Source: Candidatus Acidulodesulfobacterium ferriphilum
GTDB taxonomy: Bacteria; SZUA-79; Acidulodesulfobacterales; Acidulodesulfobacteraceae
Assembly: GCA_004195035.1 (NCBI GenBank)
Contig: SGBD01000005.1
Span: 39,241 to 103,240 of the forward strand
Reading direction: 5' to 3'
Length of the DNA: 64,000 nt
Shown here: piece by piece, positions 37,131 to 45,171 of the stretch
Layout: every line of letters starts with the position of its first letter
Numbering within the stretch: position 1 is the first letter of the stretch
Position numbers and translations under genes: made by a program
Notes under the pieces: generated by a model
What the model was told of the DNA's origin: nothing
Databases searched by the model: none
Seen by the model: only the letters and a program-made list of their open reading frames with translations

Positions 37131-39074
37131 ATGACAGCTATGCTTTTAGATAAGATAAAAAAACCCGGCGATGTAAAGACTTTATACATCGAAGACCTTA
37201 AAATTCTTGCTAAAGAACTCAGGGAAGAAATAATATCCACTTGCTCGAAAAATGGCGGACACCTTGCGTCAAGCCTGGGGGTCGTGGAACTTACTCTTGC
37301 CCTTTTAAAATCATTCGATATAGAAAATTCCGATAAAATAATATGGGATGTAGGGCATCAGTCATATTCGTATAAAATCCTTACCGGCAGAAAAGATAAT
37401 TTTGCAACTATCAGAAAATTGGGCGGCATCTCAGGATTTCCGTCTATAAACGAAAGCAAATACGACTTTTTTGGAACAGGTCACGCTGGAACTTCCATAT
37501 CCGCCGCCCTTGGCATAAGCGTAGCGCAAGATTTATCAAAAAAAGGCGATACGGGCAGGGTCATAGCGGTAATAGGCGACGCCTCGATATCTAACGGCAT
37601 TGCTCTTGAAGGTTTAAATCATGCAGGAGCATTAAAAAAAGATATCGTGGTAATTTTAAACGATAATGAAATGTCTATTTCAAAAAATGTCGGGGCAATT
37701 TCAAACTATCTTAATAAAATAATGGGTGGAGATTTTTATCAAAGCTTCAGAAATGACATCGAAAAATTATTAAAATCCATTCCGTTATTCGGAAGTCAGG
37801 TTGCAAGACTTGCTTCAAAATTAGAAGAGTCTTTTAAAAATTTGATAGTTCCCGGCATTATATTCGAAGAACTTGGCTTCACATATATAGGGCCGATAGA
37901 CGGGCATAGCATATCCAATCTTTTAGACACATTCGAAAATATAAAAAAAATAAAAAAACCGATCCTCCTGCATATTATAACGCAAAAAGGAAAGGGTTAC
38001 GAACCGTCGGAAAAAAACCCGTCCCTGTTTCACGGAATCTCTGCTTTTGACAAAAATACGGGACTGACCCTTAAAAAGACGGGCAATATCACTTACGGCG
38101 AGACTGCATCAAACTTTTTAATAAACCTTGCAAAAAATGATGATAAAATAATAGCTATTACGGCGGCAATGCCGGATGGCACCGGCCTTTCAAAGTTTTC
38201 CAAGATTTTCCCCGAAAGATTTTTCGATGTCGGAATAGCCGAAGAGCATGCGGCGACCTTTGCCGCAGGTTCCGCCGCATCAGGTTTGAAACCTTTTATA
38301 TTTATATATTCAACCTTCCTTCAGCGCTCTTTAGACCAGATAATACACGATATATGCCTTCAAAATCTCCCCGTGGTATTCTGCATCGACAGGGCGGGCA
38401 TTGCAGGAGAAGATGGGGCAACACACCAGGGATTATTTGATATTTCTTTTTTAAATTATATCCCAAATCTTATCTTTATGTCTCCAAAAGATGAATATGA
38501 ACTTATGCAAATGGTTAAAAGCGCCCTTTCGTACAATAAACCTGCCGCGATAAGATACCCTAAAATCGAAATCCCATATTTTGAAGCGCCGGATATAGAC
38601 AAGGTTGCGATAATAAATGAGGGGGAATTCGAGGTTCTGCAAAATTACGGCGAAAACATCATAATCAGCCTTGGCGCCCCCCATACCGAAATTATAAAAA
38701 ATATACTACGCAAAATAAACGAAAATATAACGGATGAGAGCCGTAAGATAGGACTAGTTAATGCAAGGTTTATATCCCCGATATCTAATAAACTGATAAA
38801 TAAAATAAAAAAGGCTAAAAAGATTATGACGGTGGAAGAAAATGTCGAGTATTCGGGATTCGGATCTAAACTTCTAACCATCCTGAGCCAGAATACTTCT
38901 ATGTTAAATATGGAGTACAAAATATTATCACTTAAGAATAGCTATATCGAACACGGTCCAAGAAAAGAACTTCTTGCCAATGCCGGGTTTTCCCATGAAG
39001 GGCTCAGTAATTCCATAAATCTTTTTTTTAATATAAACAGTGAAAAAATTAAGATTAGACATTCTTCTTTCTGA
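37131..39074 (+). CDS. dxs: 1-deoxy-D-xylulose-5-phosphate synthase
   Basis: A 647-aa thiamine-diphosphate enzyme that makes DXP from pyruvate and glyceraldehyde 3-phosphate, the entry step of the MEP isoprenoid pathway. Features are WDVGHQSYSYKILTGR near 76-91, the ThDP motif IGDASISNGIALEGLNHAG (about 149-167), DGHS and the transketolase-type DVGIAEEHAATFAAG in the central domain. FCIDRAGIAGEDGATHQG follows. The ATG at 37131 or the one 9 nt later could be used. It overlaps tlyA by 35 nt. Confidence 0.96.
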   Translation: MTAMLLDKIKKPGDVKTLYIEDLKILAKELREEIISTCSKNGGHLASSLGVVELTLALLKSFDIENSDKIIWDVGHQSYSYKILTGRKDNFATIRKLGGISGFPSINESKYDFFGTGHAGTSISAALGISVAQDLSKKGDTGRVIAVIGDASISNGIALEGLNHAGALKKDIVVILNDNEMSISKNVGAISNYLNKIMGGDFYQSFRNDIEKLLKSIPLFGSQVARLASKLEESFKNLIVPGIIFEELGFTYIGPIDGHSISNLLDTFENIKKIKKPILLHIITQKGKGYEPSEKNPSLFHGISAFDKNTGLTLKKTGNITYGETASNFLINLAKNDDKIIAITAAMPDGTGLSKFSKIFPERFFDVGIAEEHAATFAAGSAASGLKPFIFIYSTFLQRSLDQIIHDICLQNLPVVFCIDRAGIAGEDGATHQGLFDISFLNYIPNLIFMSPKDEYELMQMVKSALSYNKPAAIRYPKIEIPYFEAPDIDKVAIINEGEFEVLQNYGENIIISLGAPHTEIIKNILRKINENITDESRKIGLVNARFISPISNKLINKIKKAKKIMTVEENVEYSGFGSKLLTILSQNTSMLNMEYKILSLKNSYIEHGPRKELLANAGFSHEGLSNSINLFFNINSEKIKIRHSSF

Positions 39075-39801
39075 TACCTCGCCTGCGCATTCTTTGACCA
39101 GAACCAGGGCATCGTCATTAATAATGGAGGGCAAGGTATCGGTAAACGGGAATATCTGCACAAAGCCGGGGACATTGGTCGCTCCCGAAAGCAGTATAAG
39201 TATTAAAGAAACAAACCCCTATGTCTCAAGAGGCGGGTTAAAATTAAAAGGTGCGCTAACCGATTTTAACTTAGGAGTAAAAGGTAAAAGGGTTATAGAT
39301 ATAGGTGCTTCGACCGGGGGATTCACGGATTGTCTTTTAAAAGAAGGAGCGGATTTTATATATTGCATCGATGTAGGGTATGGACAGCTTCACTATTCCA
39401 TTAGAAATAATGACAAAATTAAAAACCTTGAAAATATAAACATAAAATATCTCCCGTTTGAAGAAATAGGCGAAAAACTTGACTTAGCAGTATGCGATGT
39501 ATCGTTTATATCGCTAAAAAAGGTTTTTCCTCATATCCCAAAATTTTTAAAAGACGGCGGTTTAATACTTTCATTGATAAAACCTCAGTTTGAAGCGGAA
39601 AATAAAAATATCCTTAAAAAAGGCATCGTAAAGGATGAAAACATACACAAATCAATTATAGATGCTATAATAGAATTTTCAAAAACATTAAACCTCATGA
39701 CCATTGGAGTAAAAAAATCATGCATAAAAGGAAAAAAGGGGAATACGGAATTTTTCATTCTTTTATCGAAAGATTCGGAAACAAAAGATTTAAAAAAATA
39801 A
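39040..39801 (+). CDS. tlyA: TlyA-family rRNA (cytidine-2'-O)-methyltransferase
   Basis: A 253-aa protein with an N-terminal S4 RNA-binding domain (LDILLSDTSPAHSLTRTRASSLIMEGKVSVNG) and a FtsJ-type methyltransferase domain. SAM motif I is VIDIGASTGGFTDCLLKEGA (about 88-107), followed by DVGYGQLHYSIRN and the SLIKPQFEA motif. In other bacteria TlyA 2'-O-methylates 16S and 23S rRNA; older databases label it hemolysin A. dxs-tlyA adjacency is common. Confidence 0.93.
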   Translation: MKKLRLDILLSDTSPAHSLTRTRASSLIMEGKVSVNGNICTKPGTLVAPESSISIKETNPYVSRGGLKLKGALTDFNLGVKGKRVIDIGASTGGFTDCLLKEGADFIYCIDVGYGQLHYSIRNNDKIKNLENINIKYLPFEEIGEKLDLAVCDVSFISLKKVFPHIPKFLKDGGLILSLIKPQFEAENKNILKKGIVKDENIHKSIIDAIIEFSKTLNLMTIGVKKSCIKGKKGNTEFFILLSKDSETKDLKK

Positions 39802-41483
39802 ACCATCTGCCTTTGTTTGTTTTGAGCATGTTTGTAGTTTTATTTTTTACGGCCGGCATTTTTAATTCCTCCTTTGGCGCAACAACGCAACAGACGTCTT
39901 TTATGCCTTTAAATTCAAAAAATATTAATAATCTTATTACCGGCTTTATTTATTATGATAGCGGCGATTATGTTCGCGCAATAAAATATTTTAAAAAAGA
40001 AACCCAAAAAATAAACAACGGTTACTGGAATTATATTCTTTCGGATGTTTATTTTAAGAATAAAGAATACGAGAAATCTTTATCCCGCGTTAACCTTGCC
40101 ATAAAATTAAAAAAGATTAAATTAAGAAAAAATTTAACAAAAAACGATATGCGGTATTTAATGCTTAAGGCAAAAATACTGGCTGAAAATAATAGTCTCG
40201 AGAAATCTATAGGGGTTCTTAAATTTATCCTTAAAAAAGAGCCGCTTAATTTAAAAGCCCTTTTATTTATTTCAAACCTCTATATCTACAAAAAAGAATT
40301 AAAAACGGCAATACTATATCTGAATATAGTAAAATTAAATTATCCGAGCAATATGGATGCTTATTATATACTGTCTAAAATCTATATCGCCGAAAATAAA
40401 ACGCAAAAAGCCGAAAAAAATCTGCTGCAACTCATAAAAATAGACCCGTATTTTAAAAAGGGATATTTTCAACTTTCTGCTATTTATATACTTTTAGGAA
40501 AAGAAGAAAATGCCATTAAGATATTCGACAGGTACTTAAAAATAGACCCGTATTCCAAAACGGCGCTTTATCAATCCGCCGTACTTAATTACGCGATAAA
40601 AAAATACGATACCGCCAGAAAACATTTTTTTAACTTTCTCGATATTACAAAGAAAAATAAAAATATGCTAAATTTCAGGAACAACTCCATTTTTTTTATT
40701 GGACTTTCTTATATACTTCAAAAAAATTATGCAAAAGGATTAATTTATTTAGACAGGCTTAAATTTGGAAAACATTATCTCGACGCAAAACTTGAGGAAA
40801 TAGAAATTTATTTGATTTTATACAGAAAGGGCAGGGATGATAAATATAAAGCAAAGGTAAAAGGCATTATAAGCATCCTGCTGAAGAATCCAAAATTAAA
40901 GAAAAATTTGAAGGTTTATTACTTTTCGGCAATCGCTTTAGCCGAAATAAAAAACTTTAACAAATCAAAAAATGTCATACAAAACGGGCTTAAATATTTT
41001 CCGGACAACACTGCCCTTTTATATGAGCTTGGCTCGGCATACCATTCTTTAAAAGAAGAAACAAAAGCAAACTCGGTAATGCAAAGAATTTTAAAAATAG
41101 ACCCGCTTGATGCGGAGGCTCTTAACTTTATCGGGTATTACCTCGCGGTAAAAAATAAAGATTTAAGAAAAGCAAAAATTATGCTGGAAAAAGCCTTATC
41201 TATAGATAAAAATTCGCCTTACATCTTAGACAGCCTCGGCTTCGTATATTATAGATATAAAGAATACGATAAGGCTATGAAGTTTTTTAAACTTGCGCTT
41301 AAAAAACTCGGCAAATCATCTACGGTCTTAAAACACGTGGGAATGGATTATTTTAGGCTAAAAAAATATGAAAAGGCGCTAAAATATTTTAAGGAGTCTT
41401 ATAAAATAAAGAAATCGAAAGAGGTCGAAGATTATATCAAAAGAATCGAAAATATTTCTAATACTATCTTAAATCACCGTTAG
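39720..41483 (+). CDS. Exported tetratricopeptide-repeat protein
   Basis: A 587-aa protein of about a dozen TPR-like units of about 34 residues (for example LNLKALLFISNLYIYKKELKTA and SPYILDSLGFVYYRYKEYDKAMKFF). A hydrophobic leader at about residues 28-53 ending SSFGA suggests export. The first 27 codons overlap tlyA in another frame (82-nt overlap), so the true start may lie later; the methionine at 39828 is the next ATG. TPR arrays scaffold protein complexes, for example outer-membrane or pilus assembly, but no specific role is seen. The last codons derive from an inserted MITE-like element. Confidence 0.8.
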   Translation: MHKRKKGEYGIFHSFIERFGNKRFKKINHLPLFVLSMFVVLFFTAGIFNSSFGATTQQTSFMPLNSKNINNLITGFIYYDSGDYVRAIKYFKKETQKINNGYWNYILSDVYFKNKEYEKSLSRVNLAIKLKKIKLRKNLTKNDMRYLMLKAKILAENNSLEKSIGVLKFILKKEPLNLKALLFISNLYIYKKELKTAILYLNIVKLNYPSNMDAYYILSKIYIAENKTQKAEKNLLQLIKIDPYFKKGYFQLSAIYILLGKEENAIKIFDRYLKIDPYSKTALYQSAVLNYAIKKYDTARKHFFNFLDITKKNKNMLNFRNNSIFFIGLSYILQKNYAKGLIYLDRLKFGKHYLDAKLEEIEIYLILYRKGRDDKYKAKVKGIISILLKNPKLKKNLKVYYFSAIALAEIKNFNKSKNVIQNGLKYFPDNTALLYELGSAYHSLKEETKANSVMQRILKIDPLDAEALNFIGYYLAVKNKDLRKAKIMLEKALSIDKNSPYILDSLGFVYYRYKEYDKAMKFFKLALKKLGKSSTVLKHVGMDYFRLKKYEKALKYFKESYKIKKSKEVEDYIKRIENISNTILNHR

Positions 41484-41632
41484 AAACTATTAAAATTGTT
41501 TCAACATATTATAAATTCTGGATTCCTGCCTACGCAGGAATGACGATACCGGAATTTAACTTTTCACCCAACGGGTGTCATTCCTGCGTAGGCAGGAATC
41601 CAGAAAAAGAGATTTCTAAAGGTGATTTAAGA
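41467..41632. mobile_element. MITE-like element (166 bp) inserted into the end of the TPR gene
   Basis: Perfect 12-bp terminal inverted repeats, TCTTAAATCACC (41467-41478) and GGTGATTTAAGA (41621-41632), are flanked by the 5-bp direct duplication TACTA (41462-41466 and 41633-41637). Inside, a perfect 27-bp inverted repeat (41518-41544 and 41577-41603), each arm itself partly palindromic, forms a large hairpin with a small ACCCAACGGGT stem in the loop. It has the same length and internal plan as the element at 57394. No transposase is encoded. It also sits between convergent genes and may act as a terminator. Confidence 0.85.
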
Positions 41633-41648
41633 TACTAAATAAAACCTG

Positions 41649-43070
41649 TTATCCCTGAGATGCGTCGCTAAGTTTTCTATAAATTGTCTTTAATCCGATA
41701 TTTAAATCCTTTGCGGTTTTTAACTTATTATATGAATTTTTCTCCAGAGTTTTTTGTATAATCAGGTTTTCCGCCTCTTCGAGGGTTAAACTGAAAGGTA
41801 TTTTAATATAACTTTCGGGGGAGGGGGAAGCGTTATCAGAAACATTACCTGCGCCGCCGGCAAACTTGTTTTCCTGATGCCTTTCTTTTAAGTAATTTGG
41901 CAGCATATGTTCATCCAAAATTTCGCTGTCAGAAATAGCCGTCATAAATTCTATCGCATTTTTTAGCTCTCTAATGTTACCGGGAAAATCGTACTTTAAT
42001 AAAATATCAAGCGCGTTCTTATTTAATCCCTTTATATTTTTGCCGTTTTCTTTGGAAAAATCCTCCAGAAACTTTTTTATCAAAAGCGGTATATCTTCTT
42101 TTCTTTCTCTGAGCGGTATAAGTTTCAGATTTACCACATTCAATCTGTAATATAAATCCTGCCTGAATTCCCCTTTTTCTACCTTTTTTTCGATATCCTG
42201 AGAAGCGGCAATAATTCTTATATCTATCCTTATGGTCTTATTCCCTCCAACCCTTTCGAACTCTTTTTCCTGAAGAACGCGTAATATTTTTGATTGCGTC
42301 CTTAGCGGAATTTCGCCTATTTCGTCAAGAAAGATAGTTCCGCCGTCCGCTATTTCGAATCTGCCTTTATAAAGCGAATCCGCCCCCGTGTAAGCACCCT
42401 TTTCATGCCCGAAAAGCTCGCTTTCCAGAATAGACTCGGAAAGCGCGGCACAGTTCACCTTTATAAAAGGTTTACTTTTTCTATGGCTGTTATTGACGAT
42501 AATGTTTGCGAGCATCTCTTTACCCGTGCCGGATTCCCCTTCTATTAGCACGGTAGAATTTTTATCTGCCACTGCCACAGCCGTGTTTACGATGTCAATC
42601 ATATTCTTTGACGAAGTTATTAAATTTCCAAAATTGAACCTTTCATCGAGTCTTGTCTTTAGAATATTTATTTCATCGATAAGCCTTTTATTGGATATTA
42701 TCCGCTTGATTATTAAACCAAGTTCATCGAGATTTATGGGCTTCGTTATATAGTCATAGGCTCCAAGCTTAATAGCTTCGACGGCGCTTTTTACCGAGCT
42801 AAACCCTGTAGTAATGACAACCTCCGCTCTTTGAACCATGCCTTCATTTATACTTTTTAGCAAATCCAGGCCTGTTCCGTCGGGAAGTTTAAGATCGGTA
42901 ATAATAATACCTATATTATTATTTGAATTTAAAATATTTAAAGCGGCATTAACGGTATCTGCCTCAAAAACACTATAGCCTTCAAGTTTCACGAACTCAA
43001 AAAGCCCCAAACGCGAGGCTTTATCGTCTTCGACTATTAATATTGCAGTGGCTTGAGATAATTCTTCCAT
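41649..43070 (-). CDS. Sigma-54-dependent response regulator (NtrC/AtoC class)
   Basis: A 473-aa activator. The receiver domain (about 10-125) has the phospho-Asp in IIITDLKLPDG. The AAA+ domain has GESGTGKE and IFLDEIGEIP, and the sigma-54 contact loop reads GAYTGA instead of GAFTGA, a tolerated Phe-to-Tyr change. The C-terminal Fis-like helix-turn-helix is KTAKDLNIGLKTIYRKL. It lies 18 nt after a histidine kinase gene, its likely partner. Target genes are not evident; no -24/-12 site was found upstream of nearby genes. Confidence 0.9.
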   Translation of the reverse strand: MEELSQATAILIVEDDKASRLGLFEFVKLEGYSVFEADTVNAALNILNSNNNIGIIITDLKLPDGTGLDLLKSINEGMVQRAEVVITTGFSSVKSAVEAIKLGAYDYITKPINLDELGLIIKRIISNKRLIDEINILKTRLDERFNFGNLITSSKNMIDIVNTAVAVADKNSTVLIEGESGTGKEMLANIIVNNSHRKSKPFIKVNCAALSESILESELFGHEKGAYTGADSLYKGRFEIADGGTIFLDEIGEIPLRTQSKILRVLQEKEFERVGGNKTIRIDIRIIAASQDIEKKVEKGEFRQDLYYRLNVVNLKLIPLRERKEDIPLLIKKFLEDFSKENGKNIKGLNKNALDILLKYDFPGNIRELKNAIEFMTAISDSEILDEHMLPNYLKERHQENKFAGGAGNVSDNASPSPESYIKIPFSLTLEEAENLIIQKTLEKNSYNKLKTAKDLNIGLKTIYRKLSDASQG

Positions 43071-43088
43071 TTTCTATTTGGAGGGATG

Positions 43089-44126
43089 CTAATTCTCTAA
43101 ATCTTTAAATATGACGGAAACCTTTGTTCCTTTGTTATAATTAGATTCTATATGCATTTTAAAACCGTGGGCATCCAAAATCTTTTTTACCAGCGCAAGT
43201 CCCAGCCCTACCCCATTTTTCTTTGTGGTAAAAAACGGCTCGTAAACTTTTTTAATTATTTCCTGTTTTATGCCTTTTCCGTTATCTTCGATAATTATTA
43301 ATATCTTATTAAGGTAAAAAGAAGAATATATTGAAACATCGCCTTTTTCGCCGTCATAAGATTCTATGGCATTTGATACTAAGTTAATAAAAACCTGCTC
43401 CATTAAATCCCTGTCCATTTTAACGGAGATGTTTTTATCTAATGAGACACGCAGGTTAATTCCTTTATCTGCGGCTTTCGGCTTTAATGTTTCCGCAACG
43501 AAGTTTAACAGGTCTGAAAGGTTAATTTCCTCAAGATTAAGGTGATAATCTTTTGTAAATTTGAGGATGTTCTCCATTGTTTGAACTAACTTATGCGTCT
43601 CTGTTTCTATAGCGCCGCTAATTCGGGTTATTTCCTCTTTTTCCCCTTCAAAATCCTTAACCCCTGCAACCCGCGCGCCCAAGACCCTTGAGTTTATAGA
43701 TAACGAATTAATATTGCCTTTAATTTCGTGTAAAATAGTTGACGGCATTTCCAGTATGTTTTTTTCGACGGATTTTAGGGTTGAAAGGGTTCCCTCTTCT
43801 TTGTCTATAAGCCTGTAAAAATAAGCAAACATAAAGATAATCAGGGATGCCGATAATATTAAAGAAATCGTAAAAAAGTAATAAAACGCGCTGTTATGCA
43901 AGTTGTTAAAGATATCAGGATAAGCAAGCTTAAGCCTGTCATTACCGCCGAAAAAAACCATATTAGACTGTTTAAGCGAATAAATTGCGCTGTTTTTTGA
44001 ATATAATGAGGAAAACAGGCTGTATGTTTCCGAGGCATAAAACCCTACCATTAAAATAAGCAAAAATGTAAAAAGGCTCAATAAGAAAACTCTGAATTTT
44101 TTAGTCTTAAAAAATTTTCTTATCAT
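43089..44126 (-). CDS. Membrane sensor histidine kinase
   Basis: A 345-aa kinase with two transmembrane helices (about 12-30 and 78-102) flanking a short periplasmic region. A dimerisation/phospho-acceptor segment is centred on LHEIKGNINSLSINSRVLG. The HATPase_c domain has NLVSNAIESY, DNGKGIKQEI and GVGLGLALVKKILDAHG. The gene has its own near-consensus promoter overlapping the ribF stop, with the ATG 8 nt after the -10 box and no ribosome-binding site. It pairs with the sigma-54 regulator downstream. Confidence 0.87.
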   Translation of the reverse strand: MIRKFFKTKKFRVFLLSLFTFLLILMVGFYASETYSLFSSLYSKNSAIYSLKQSNMVFFGGNDRLKLAYPDIFNNLHNSAFYYFFTISLILSASLIIFMFAYFYRLIDKEEGTLSTLKSVEKNILEMPSTILHEIKGNINSLSINSRVLGARVAGVKDFEGEKEEITRISGAIETETHKLVQTMENILKFTKDYHLNLEEINLSDLLNFVAETLKPKAADKGINLRVSLDKNISVKMDRDLMEQVFINLVSNAIESYDGEKGDVSIYSSFYLNKILIIIEDNGKGIKQEIIKKVYEPFFTTKKNGVGLGLALVKKILDAHGFKMHIESNYNKGTKVSVIFKDLEN

Positions 44127-44134
44127 AATGATTC

Positions 44135-44163
44135 ATTTTATTAAATTTTTTCACAAAAATCAA
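44135..44163 (-). promoter_or_regulatory. Promoter of the kinase-regulator pair
   Basis: On the minus strand TTGATT (44163-44158), a 17-bp spacer and TAAAAT (44140-44135) precede the kinase ATG (44126) by 8 nt. The -35 element begins 4 nt after the ribF stop codon. As for tetR and xseB, this geometry predicts a leaderless transcript. Confidence 0.65.
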
Positions 44164-44167
44164 TCAC

Positions 44168-45106
44168 CTAAATCGGAGCCGCATGTTCTTTGCTTAAGAT
44201 AACGGCTGCAAGAGCTATATCTTTTTTAATTCTATTTTCAAGGGATGCGGAATTGTCAAATTTTATTTCCGGTCTCAGTCTTGCAACGAAAAATACCTCT
44301 ATTTCTCTGTCGTATAAGTCCTTATCGAAATTAAATATATAGGTCTCTATCCTTCTTATTTCTTCATTAAAGGTAGGGTTTGACCCGACATTCGTTACCG
44401 AGTCGTGAAACTCGTTATCCACTTTTACAAGGGTGGCATATACCCCGTCTTTAGGAAAAAGTTCCTCTTCAGGAATAATGTTTGCCGTAGGAAACCCAAG
44501 GCTTTTACCCCTCCCGCTTCCTTTGACGACCTTCCCGTGAACGGAATAGTGTCTTCCTAAAAATCTCTTTACGGCGCAAACCTGTCCTAGTAAAACGAAC
44601 CTCCTTATAATGGTGCTGGAAACTATTTTTTTGCCCATTTTAACCGGACCGACGACCGTAAGGTCGAAATTCAGTTCATTCGCTAATTTCTCAAGAAGGA
44701 GGGTATTCCCCGATTTTCCAACGCCAAAGCCAAAATCATGGCCTACTATAACCTTAACGGGATTTAATTTTTTAACTATGACATTTTCTATAAAATCCTC
44801 CGGCGTCATTTTTGCAAACTCAGGCGTGAATGTGATGTAAATCAAATAATCTATGCCGATTGCCTCTATAAGCTCGACCTTTTTTTCAAAAGTGGTTATC
44901 AAATGTATCCTTTCCTCCGGATGAAGAATCTTTAAGGGGTGGGGATGAAAAGTAAGAACTACCGAAGGTAAATTTAATTTTGAAGCATAATCTTTTGTTA
45001 ATTCCATTAATTTTCTGTGTCCTAAATGGATGCCGTCAAAACTCCCTATAGTAATTACCGAACTTGTAAATTCAGGATTAAATTTGCTAATTTCGGATAT
45101 CTTCAA
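44168..45106 (-). CDS. ribF: Bifunctional riboflavin kinase/FAD synthetase RibF
   Basis: A 312-aa enzyme that phosphorylates riboflavin to FMN and adenylylates FMN to FAD. The N-terminal nucleotidyltransferase shows TIGSFDGIHLGHRKLM and LTFHPHPLKIL, and IIVGHDFGFG-like VIVGHDFGFGVGKSGN. The C-terminal kinase has GRGKSLGFPTANI and DGVYATLV. I chose a TTG start at 45106: it is preceded by a GGAAGGGGG ribosome-binding sequence about 11 nt upstream, gives the normal family length and avoids overlap with ubiB. The in-frame ATG at 45226 would add a non-homologous 40-residue leader. Confidence 0.9.
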   Translation of the reverse strand: MKISEISKFNPEFTSSVITIGSFDGIHLGHRKLMELTKDYASKLNLPSVVLTFHPHPLKILHPEERIHLITTFEKKVELIEAIGIDYLIYITFTPEFAKMTPEDFIENVIVKKLNPVKVIVGHDFGFGVGKSGNTLLLEKLANELNFDLTVVGPVKMGKKIVSSTIIRRFVLLGQVCAVKRFLGRHYSVHGKVVKGSGRGKSLGFPTANIIPEEELFPKDGVYATLVKVDNEFHDSVTNVGSNPTFNEEIRRIETYIFNFDKDLYDREIEVFFVARLRPEIKFDNSASLENRIKKDIALAAVILSKEHAAPI

Positions 45107-45171
45107 GTCTATGTTTACCCCCTTCCATTGCGCCTTAAGTAAGTTTAGTTTATATAATTTATATAATACCT

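Noticed and set aside
41518-41603. Large palindromes at 41.5 kb and 57.4 kb as a CRISPR or tRNA-like gene
   Set aside because: Only two dispersed copies with terminal inverted repeats and 5-bp duplications, no regular spacers and no tRNA cloverleaf. The MITE-like reading explains them.
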